A DNA stretch of 33,690 bases from Candidatus Omnitrophota bacterium (GTDB lineage: Bacteria > Omnitrophota > Gorgyraeia > Gygaellales > Profunditerraquicolaceae). The position numbers and the translations under genes were made by a program. The notes below the pieces were generated by a model. That model did not search any database. It was not told the DNA's origin and saw only the letters and a list, made by a program, of their open reading frames with translations. The DNA lies in contig JAOAET010000005.1 of the NCBI GenBank assembly GCA_026416665.1, forward strand, positions 1-33,690. The letters run 5' to 3'. Below are positions 25,650 to 31,178 of this stretch, one piece after another. Positions within the stretch are counted from its first letter, which is position 1. Each line of letters begins with the position of its first letter.

Positions 25650-26072
25650 TTAGTTCTCTTCCCAGTTGGTTATATCGTCTTTGCCCCCTTCTACACCATC
25701 TTTACCAAACGAATAGAGATCATAGCCATTACGATTATGCCTACCTGGAAATTCATAGTGATAAGGATTACCCCAAGGGTCAACCGGTTTTTTCTTAATA
25801 TAGGGACCTCGCCATTTTGGTGGCACAGGGGCCGAAACAGGTGGCGCTAACAATGCTTCAAGTCCTTGTTCAGTAGTCGGATAGAAACCGTTATCTAACT
25901 CATATAGGTCTAACGCAGTGGGGATATTAACCATAATATCTGCGCGGGCAGCGGCTACTTTTGCTTGTTCTGCTCTACCCGTAAACTTGGGAACTACTAA
26001 AGCCGCCAAGGTTGCAATAATCATTACTACTAACATCAACTCAATAAGAGTAAAACCACCATATTTTTTCAT
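25650..26072 (-). CDS. gspG: Major pseudopilin GspG
   Basis: The track begins at 26159, but the correct start is the ATG at 26072, with GAGGAAGG ribosome binding site and prepilin leader MKKYGG cut before FTLIELMLVVMIIATLAALVVP. The longer start crosses the terminator of the previous gene. 141 residues, typical of GspG, with the conserved core YELDNGFYPTTEQGLEALL, WRGPYIKK, DPWGNPYHYE and a C-terminal Asp-rich FGKDGVEGGKDDI that binds calcium in the family. GspG forms the pseudopilus of T2SS, so this gene argues for secretion rather than a plain pilus. It is first of the long operon. Confidence 0.96.
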   Translation of the reverse strand: MKKYGGFTLIELMLVVMIIATLAALVVPKFTGRAEQAKVAAARADIMVNIPTALDLYELDNGFYPTTEQGLEALLAPPVSAPVPPKWRGPYIKKKPVDPWGNPYHYEFPGRHNRNGYDLYSFGKDGVEGGKDDITNWEEN

Positions 26073-26104
26073 AAACCTTCCTCTGTCTTCAAAGTTATTT
26101 ATTT

Positions 26105-26110
26105 TATTAT
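26105..26110 (-). promoter_or_regulatory. Extended -10 promoter of the gspG operon
   Basis: TGTTATAAT on the minus strand, a perfect TATAAT with an extended TGn, just after the terminator that ends the riboswitch-controlled gene. No good -35 is seen. The start would be near 26098, about 26 bases before the gspG ATG. Confidence 0.6.
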
Positions 26111-26134
26111 AACACAATATCAATTTTATGCCTA

Positions 26135-26163
26135 TAAAAAAAGCCTTGTGTAAAAACACAAGG
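26135..26163 (-). terminator. Intrinsic terminator of the riboswitch-controlled gspC-like gene
   Basis: GCCTTGTGT (26142-26150) pairs perfectly with ACACAAGGC (26155-26163) around a 4-base loop. On the minus strand a run of seven Ts follows (26135-26141). It separates the gene 26189..26995 from the gspG operon. Confidence 0.92.
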
Positions 26164-26188
26164 CCAGCTATTTATAAAAAATATTCTT

Positions 26189-26995
26189 CTATTGAATCCT
26201 ATAGGTTAGCATTTTCTGCTCGCTTCCACGAACCAGATGAACTTTTACTTCATTAGAATTTTTTATCTTTTGTAAAATTTGTAATGCCTTCTGGTAACTA
26301 TCTATGCTCTGATAATTAACCATGGTAATAATATCGTTATCACAAATACCTGCTTGGGAAATAATACTTTCTTCCGATACTCCTTGAACTTTTATTCCGT
26401 TTATTCCATCCTGCTGTTTGACTGGTTCAAATTTTAACCTTTTGATTGTCGACAAAAGTTGTTGTTGTTTATCATAAAAATGTTTTTTATTGACTAGGAA
26501 TTCATTTTCTCCCATAACAACCACTGGGTCTATATCAGAAGTAGAACTGAAATTGCCAGTCTTTTTACTTGCACTTATCTTAAGAATCTCTTCTGTTTTA
26601 TCCCTCTCTAAAACAACATAACCTTTTGCTATTTTTGTTATTCGCGCTTCACCAACATAACTACCACAACGATAAATTCCTTGTTTTCCAGTTTCTAAAT
26701 CTTTAATAAATGCAAGGGGATCCTTAACATTAGTAAAAACTACTCCCATTAATTCCAATGAAAGAGGTTTATTTTTATCCGTATTAACTAACTGCTGCCT
26801 AATTGATGATGTCTCTTGCGAGGAAACTAGGAGATCCGTCTGTCTTTCAGTTGACTTATTGATAGGAATACTTATTGATTGCGGCTGTGACTGCTCCAAA
26901 GCAACTTTTGGCTTGCCTAGCAGAACAATTATCGCTGAGAAAATTATTGTAGTAGTAATAAACAGACTTAAGCAAAATATTTTAGTTTTACGCAT
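26189..26995 (-). CDS. Second PDZ-containing GspC-like protein, riboswitch-controlled
   Basis: 268 residues from the ATG at 26995 (MRKTKIFCLSL); the track's TTG at 27010 lies in the aptamer 3' strand. One membrane helix (about 5-25), a linker, a GspC homology region (LELMGVVFTNVKDPLAFIKDLETGKQGIYRCGSYVGEARI) and a PDZ domain (INGIKVQGVSEESIISQAGICDNDIITMVNYQSI). It parallels the 21052..21828 protein domain for domain and is a divergent paralogue. It is transcribed alone from its own promoter with riboswitch C at the 5' end and a strong terminator at the 3' end. A role as an alternative adaptor for the same secretion machine is inference. Confidence 0.85.
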   Translation of the reverse strand: MRKTKIFCLSLFITTTIIFSAIIVLLGKPKVALEQSQPQSISIPINKSTERQTDLLVSSQETSSIRQQLVNTDKNKPLSLELMGVVFTNVKDPLAFIKDLETGKQGIYRCGSYVGEARITKIAKGYVVLERDKTEEILKISASKKTGNFSSTSDIDPVVVMGENEFLVNKKHFYDKQQQLLSTIKRLKFEPVKQQDGINGIKVQGVSEESIISQAGICDNDIITMVNYQSIDSYQKALQILQKIKNSNEVKVHLVRGSEQKMLTYRIQ

Positions 26996-27091
26996 GATTT
27001 CGGCAACCAAGCTACCATGGCCATTTTAACTGACTTTAGGTCTTGGCTTTGCGCCCTATCCTTTCGGATAGTTTGCCTTTATCGGTTCATG
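26993..27091 (-). promoter_or_regulatory. Cyclic di-GMP-I (GEMM-I) riboswitch aptamer, site C
   Basis: The most canonical copy. On the minus strand: CGATAAAGGCAAAC, P2 CTATCC-GAAA-GGATAG with a GNRA tetraloop, GGGCGCAAAGCC, then CCTAAA and CATGG, which resemble the 11-nt tetraloop receptor, and TAGCTTGGTTGCCG. By alignment to the Vc2 aptamer the position equivalent to G20 is G, as in cyclic di-GMP rather than cGAMP binders. P1 pairs CATGA (27087-27091) with TCATG (26993-26997), which contains the start codon of the gene. Confidence 0.92.
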
Positions 27092-27100
27092 TCTATATAA

Positions 27101-27129
27101 AATATAGCATATTGATTACTTTTTGTCAA
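27101..27129 (-). promoter_or_regulatory. Sigma-70-type promoter of riboswitch C transcript
   Basis: TTGACA (27124-27129), 17 bases, TATATT (27101-27106) on the minus strand. The start, near 27094, is just before aptamer P1. Confidence 0.8.
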
Positions 27130-27270
27130 CACGATATTGAAAATTTTTTTAATTTTTATTTAATTTATTAACTTATTTATTACCAAGAATTTATGCTTAA
27201 AATTTTCAATAAATTCAACATTTTTAAAAAATTTTTAATTATCAAATGATGATTTATATTCAATTATTAC

Positions 27271-27299
27271 TTGACAAATGAAGGAAATTGTGATATATT
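27271..27299 (+). promoter_or_regulatory. Sigma-70-type promoter of the XRE-cupin gene
   Basis: TTGACA (27271-27276), 17 bases, TATATT (27294-27299). It is divergent from the riboswitch C promoter, with about 140 bp between the two -35 boxes. Confidence 0.8.
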
Positions 27300-27306
27300 T
27301 CAAGTG

Positions 27307-27329
27307 TATTCTGCAACTAATACAGAATA
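27307..27329. promoter_or_regulatory. Inverted repeat, candidate operator of the XRE-cupin regulator
   Basis: TATTCTG (27307-27313), nine bases, CAGAATA (27323-27329): a perfect 7-bp inverted repeat beginning at the predicted transcription start. The position suits autorepression by the regulator encoded immediately downstream. Confidence 0.55.
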
Positions 27330-27359
27330 AAGCGGTTAAATAACAAATGTGAGGTTTTT

Positions 27360-27914
27360 ATGAATATTGGAGAAAAATTAAGATTATTGCGCGGTAATAT
27401 GACTTTAACAGAACTAGCGAGGCGCTCAGGAGTAGACAAGGCAATAGTAAGTAAAATTGAATCAGGAAAAATGACTGGTACAGTAGAATGCCATAGAAAA
27501 CTTGCTGAGGTCTTTGGACTAAAACTTTCCGAATTCTATGCTTATATGGAGACTGAAAAACCCGAAGCTGTAGAATTTCACCCTGGAGCAATGAAGACAG
27601 ATGTTTATATGGACTTTTTAGAAATTCTTACAAAAATACCCTTAGCAAAGAAGATGCTTCCTACCTTTATTACTTTGAAACCAGCTGAAACTCAAGACCT
27701 ACAAGAAACAGTGAAAAAAGTTGAACGTTTTATTTACATTATTGATGGCCAATTAGATATAGAAGTAGAAGGAAAAGTCTATCGGTTAAAAAAAGACCCT
27801 GCTGCTGAAAAAGGTGATAGTATTTACTCTACCAGCCAGCAGAAACATATTTTACGCAATACTGGAACTACAATTGCACGAGCACTTTGTATTAGTGCTC
27901 CTCCTGTTCTCTAA
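27360..27914 (+). CDS. XRE-family transcriptional regulator with cupin domain
   Basis: 184 residues. Residues 1-65 are a Cro/CI-type HTH (IGEKLRLLRGNMTLTELARRSGVDKAIVSKIESGK), and about 105-180 are a cupin-2 barrel (ERFIYIIDGQLDIEVEGKVYRLKKDPAAEKGDSIYSTSQQKHILRNTG) that would sense a small ligand or metal. Such proteins often repress or activate metabolic and envelope-stress genes, including their own. The ribosome binding site is GAGG. It is followed by a receiver-only gene 115 bp away. Target genes are not evident beyond possible autoregulation and the divergent riboswitch C gene. Confidence 0.9.
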   Translation: MNIGEKLRLLRGNMTLTELARRSGVDKAIVSKIESGKMTGTVECHRKLAEVFGLKLSEFYAYMETEKPEAVEFHPGAMKTDVYMDFLEILTKIPLAKKMLPTFITLKPAETQDLQETVKKVERFIYIIDGQLDIEVEGKVYRLKKDPAAEKGDSIYSTSQQKHILRNTGTTIARALCISAPPVL

Positions 27915-28029
27915 GGTTTATTAGTTATAAACGAAATCTAACTGCTTATTTAAAATTGTGGCATATCTGTAGTTTAGTTATAAAAAATTATTATGATGTG
28001 AATAAATAGCAATAAAAAGGAGTAAACAA

Positions 28030-28386
28030 ATGAAAAAGATTCTTATCTGTGAAGATGAAAAAGATGCACAAAAGACTCTAGAGCAAATTCTTCGTAGGCG
28101 TAATTATCAGGTAGCTTGTGTTGATAATGGACAAGATGCGATTGTTCAAACAAAAGAATTTTCTCCAGATTTGATACTTTTAGATATCCGTATGCCCAAG
28201 ATTGATGGCTTAGAAGTTGCTCGACAAATACGTTCATTTAATAAATTGGTTAAGATTATCTTTATCAGTGCCTTTGCCAGTCCAGAGATTGAGCGTGAGG
28301 CTGCACAATTTGATATCTGCGATTACTTAGTAAAACCTGTTTCAAATGAAGATATTCTAAAAAAAATTGAATCTTGCTTCAAATAA
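28030..28386 (+). CDS. Single-domain (CheY-like) response regulator
   Basis: 118 residues that form one receiver domain: acidic pair in CEDEKDA, phosphoacceptor Asp in LLDIRMPKIDGLE, the Thr/Ser position in FISAFAS, and the conserved Lys in YLVKPVS. No output domain is present, so it acts by protein contact or as a phosphorelay step. The ribosome binding site is AAAGGAG. The cognate kinase is not adjacent; the GAF kinase in this window already has its own regulator. Confidence 0.93.
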   Translation: MKKILICEDEKDAQKTLEQILRRRNYQVACVDNGQDAIVQTKEFSPDLILLDIRMPKIDGLEVARQIRSFNKLVKIIFISAFASPEIEREAAQFDICDYLVKPVSNEDILKKIESCFK

Positions 28387-28440
28387 TTTACCTTGCCAAA
28401 ATAAATCACAAAATTTCTTGTAGGGATTCTCTGAAAATTT

Positions 28441-29207
28441 CTAACTTTTTGACCTGACTTTATAGAAAACTGTTCCTATCCATTCATGCAGTGCTAAAGA
28501 GCTCTGGTATAAATATTCTGAACGGGGCAAAATCTTTTGGGTAAGAGGTCAAATGGTTCAACGAGATACTAGCAGGGTATAGGTAAAAATTCTTTATCTG
28601 GAAATGCTTCTGAAACGTCTGCGAGGCTCTTCTTATTAAATTGCTGAAGTGACTAAACCCACTTTTTTAGTTAGCAATTAGTTCTCTATTTTTAATTTCC
28701 TGCGCTTGCTTAAAAAGTGTAGTATGCGAATATTCTTCAAACAAGATAGAAGAAGCATCTACTCCTAACTGCATAGCCATTTGTTTCATAAACTGCGCCT
28801 CAGAGAATCCTTCACAGAAACCACTTCCCCCAGAGAGAATAAGAAGTTTTGCCTTACTTCTTAAGAAAACATTTACCTTATTATAAACACGCGAGAAAGT
28901 AGCAAACTGTGCTTCCGGTGTCTTCTGATAGCTGGCATATGGTTTTAATCACTCCTGCTAAAATAACAATTACCTCTACTTCTTCCACATACTTTTGTTT
29001 GACTGGAACAAATTGATGCTCAAAAGTCCAAAATAGAAAATTTTGGATAATTTGTGCACTTAAACACCACAATACAATTAAAGAAACACCCATTACCCGG
29101 TGGGCAATATGTAAGGCTGGAGACTTTTGCTTTACTCTATACAAAATAACAAAGGAAAAACTAAGTAAAATAAAAATCCACGTAAGTGGCTCTGCAAATA
29201 ACCGCAA
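28441..29207 (-). pseudogene. Decayed ydcF/sanA-like (DUF218) membrane protein gene
   Basis: ORF 28881..29207 gives only the N-terminus (two membrane helices, then EVEVIVILAG). The protein continues in other frames: KPYASYQKTPEAQF and LLILSGGSGFCEGFSEAQFMKQMA to a stop near 28671; then KVGLVTSAI, stopped near 28640; then AFPDKEFLPIPC, a TAG, YLVEPFDL; and finally ILPRSEYLYQSSLALHEWIG ending at the stop 28441. SGG, SEA, VTSA and the LHEWIG end are family hallmarks. At least four frame changes or stops mean the gene is dead, not merely mis-sequenced. YdcF/SanA/ElyC proteins act in envelope maintenance, so its loss here is notable. Confidence 0.8.
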
Positions 29208-29253
29208 AAAAAGCTAAAAAAGCATTCATTTTTTTATTTTAATTTAGAATATC

Positions 29254-31167
29254 TTACCAACTGATGGCTTCTTTGGCAAGGAAAACAATGGGCTTAAGTG
29301 CCCAACGGACAAGAATCTTTAGACTTTCTCTTTTTTCAATATAACGTGCAATAGGTGGACTAAATTTGTAGTAAGCATACACAAAAGCCTTTCCTAAACT
29401 GTTTGGCATTAAATATTGGTCACGGAATTGCCGTAGTGCAATTACATCCTCTGCCTCTGCAGAGCCATAGCAGGCAGTAGCAATAAAACAACCTCCACCA
29501 CCGCCACCGCCGCCTCCTCCGCCTAAACTCACTACTCCACTTGTAGTAACTACTGCACCTATCCCAAAGATAGAAAAATGCCTTACCGGTGCATAAACTA
29601 AATTATTACTGGTATCAACCCCAGAATTAGGAACTTCCTCCCATGTTAACGTCTTCAAATTATAGTAATAAAGTCTTAAGCGGTTAGGATTGGTTATTCC
29701 TGCTTCTGTTAGTTCTGCTAGAGTGTAAGGAACCTTAATCACTATGTCCTGACTAAATTCCATTCCTGAAGGGCCAAAGTCTACTGCTTTATTTAACATT
29801 GTTGCTAAGGGATTGGGTGGTGGACACTTTACTTTGGTAATAGTTAATACAAAAGGACTATCTACTGCGTGCGCAGGAACAACTACTGTAGCTTTCTTCA
29901 ATTCTGAATCAGTAGTTGCGCTAACTAATGCTCCGGTTGAATTATCCACATAGAAACTTTCGGCATTTTCTTCATCAAAAATGGAACTGCGACTAAAAAA
30001 TGCCTTGGCATTACCTTCCCGATAATCCGTCCAAACCATACATAGATCTTCTCCTTCTGGGCTTACATATATTGAAGGTCTCTCTTGCGTAGCAGTTCCA
30101 GAATCCGCATTAATTAATACATTGGTTTTAAAGGTCTCGCCTCCATCAAAAGATTCGGCATAATAAATATCCCATTCATTGTTACGAAAGTCACTCCAAA
30201 TGGCGTAAATAGTCCCTAGAGAATCCATATACACTGAGGGGTCTTTTTGTTCTTTTGGTTCCAGAGCCTCTTCATTCACTTGTATATCAATACCCCAAGT
30301 TAGACCGTCATTAGAGGTATCGCAGAGAATATCCCAGTCACCATCTTGCCCCTGCCCTTTCCAAAGAACACAAACTTTGTTCATCACCCCACTTGCCGGT
30401 GCAGTTGCCAAAGAAGGTTCAAGATTTATCTGTGTTGTTCTTATATCGTTTACCACAACATCCACTGCTGACTGACGGACATCAGTTGAGCTTAATTTAT
30501 TAGCAAAGATGTTACGTTTACCGTCTTTCTCAGCAGACCAGACCAGATACTTTACTGTGCCATTTGAATCGAACTTGACCTGAGGTTGCTGCCAAGAATT
30601 TTGTGAACCATCATCGATTCTTTTAATCTGACTTGCTAAAATATTAAATAAACTTTCCCCTTGATTTTGTGAACGTGAATAAAATACACCACCTGTTGTG
30701 CCAGTATTTACCCAAGCAATAACCACTTCGCCATTTATTGAGGCATCAATTGCTGGTTGAATCTGGTCTGTCCCTTGCCCCAAGTGATTATCAATTGGAA
30801 CTACTCCTATTTGAAAATTACTTTCTCCTTGAAACATCCTACCAAAATAAAGATCTATATTTCCTGAAGAATCTTCATTTTCCCAGATAATATAGACATT
30901 ACCTAATCCGTCACAGGCTAATTTAGGATTGCGGTTTGTGCCAACAATACCTGAACTTACCTCAAATTCTTGTTCAAAACTAATTCCTCGGTTTACCGAG
31001 CGGGCAAACCAAATTTTACCTGTATCTTCCTGCCAGGCCATATATACAGATGTGGCTAAGTAATCCATGATTACACAAACATTGTCCTGATGAACTGAAT
31101 ACGCATGCTGACCGGCTAACCCCACCATCAAAATGGACATAATAACGATAAATTTTACTTTTATCAT
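29254..31167 (-). CDS. Large exported beta-propeller-like protein ending in Gly tract and CFI-box
   Basis: Start chosen at the ATG at 31167 with upstream AGGGG; the track start is a TTG two codons earlier. Signal peptide, then about 370 residues of sialidase/BNR-like repeats (VYMAWQEDTGKIWFARSVNRGISF; VYIIWENEDSSGNIDLYFGR; IYAIWSDFRNNEWDIYYAESFDGGETF; LCMVWTDYREGNAKAFFSRS). A further beta domain follows (FGPSGMEFSQDIVIKVPYTLAEL). The C-terminus has eleven Gly, then CFIATACYGSAEAEDVIALRQFRD and a YYKFSPPIA helix region, known as the CFI-box C-terminal domain. It is a secreted or surface protein; no enzymatic residues were identified. It follows the repeat protein by about 10 bp. Confidence 0.85.
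   Translation of the reverse strand: MIKVKFIVIMSILMVGLAGQHAYSVHQDNVCVIMDYLATSVYMAWQEDTGKIWFARSVNRGISFEQEFEVSSGIVGTNRNPKLACDGLGNVYIIWENEDSSGNIDLYFGRMFQGESNFQIGVVPIDNHLGQGTDQIQPAIDASINGEVVIAWVNTGTTGGVFYSRSQNQGESLFNILASQIKRIDDGSQNSWQQPQVKFDSNGTVKYLVWSAEKDGKRNIFANKLSSTDVRQSAVDVVVNDIRTTQINLEPSLATAPASGVMNKVCVLWKGQGQDGDWDILCDTSNDGLTWGIDIQVNEEALEPKEQKDPSVYMDSLGTIYAIWSDFRNNEWDIYYAESFDGGETFKTNVLINADSGTATQERPSIYVSPEGEDLCMVWTDYREGNAKAFFSRSSIFDEENAESFYVDNSTGALVSATTDSELKKATVVVPAHAVDSPFVLTITKVKCPPPNPLATMLNKAVDFGPSGMEFSQDIVIKVPYTLAELTEAGITNPNRLRLYYYNLKTLTWEEVPNSGVDTSNNLVYAPVRHFSIFGIGAVVTTSGVVSLGGGGGGGGGGGCFIATACYGSAEAEDVIALRQFRDQYLMPNSLGKAFVYAYYKFSPPIARYIEKRESLKILVRWALKPIVFLAKEAISW
29488..29523 (-). repeat. 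Poly-glycine codon tract before the CFI-box
   Basis: A GGN-rich tract (seen as CC-rich triplets on the plus strand) encodes eleven consecutive Gly directly before CFIATACYGS. It is locally GC-rich in an AT-rich genome and may vary in length. Confidence 0.75.
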
Positions 31168-31178
31168 TTTCAAAACCC

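Noticed and set aside
27959-27974. TGGCATATCTGTAGTT ahead of the CheY-like gene, resembling a sigma-54 promoter
   Set aside because: The -12 element has GT instead of the nearly invariant GC, so only the -24 half fits.
27360-28386. XRE-cupin and receiver genes as a toxin-antitoxin or phage remnant
   Set aside because: The XRE protein has a cupin rather than antitoxin tail, no toxin-like partner is adjacent and no phage gene is seen.
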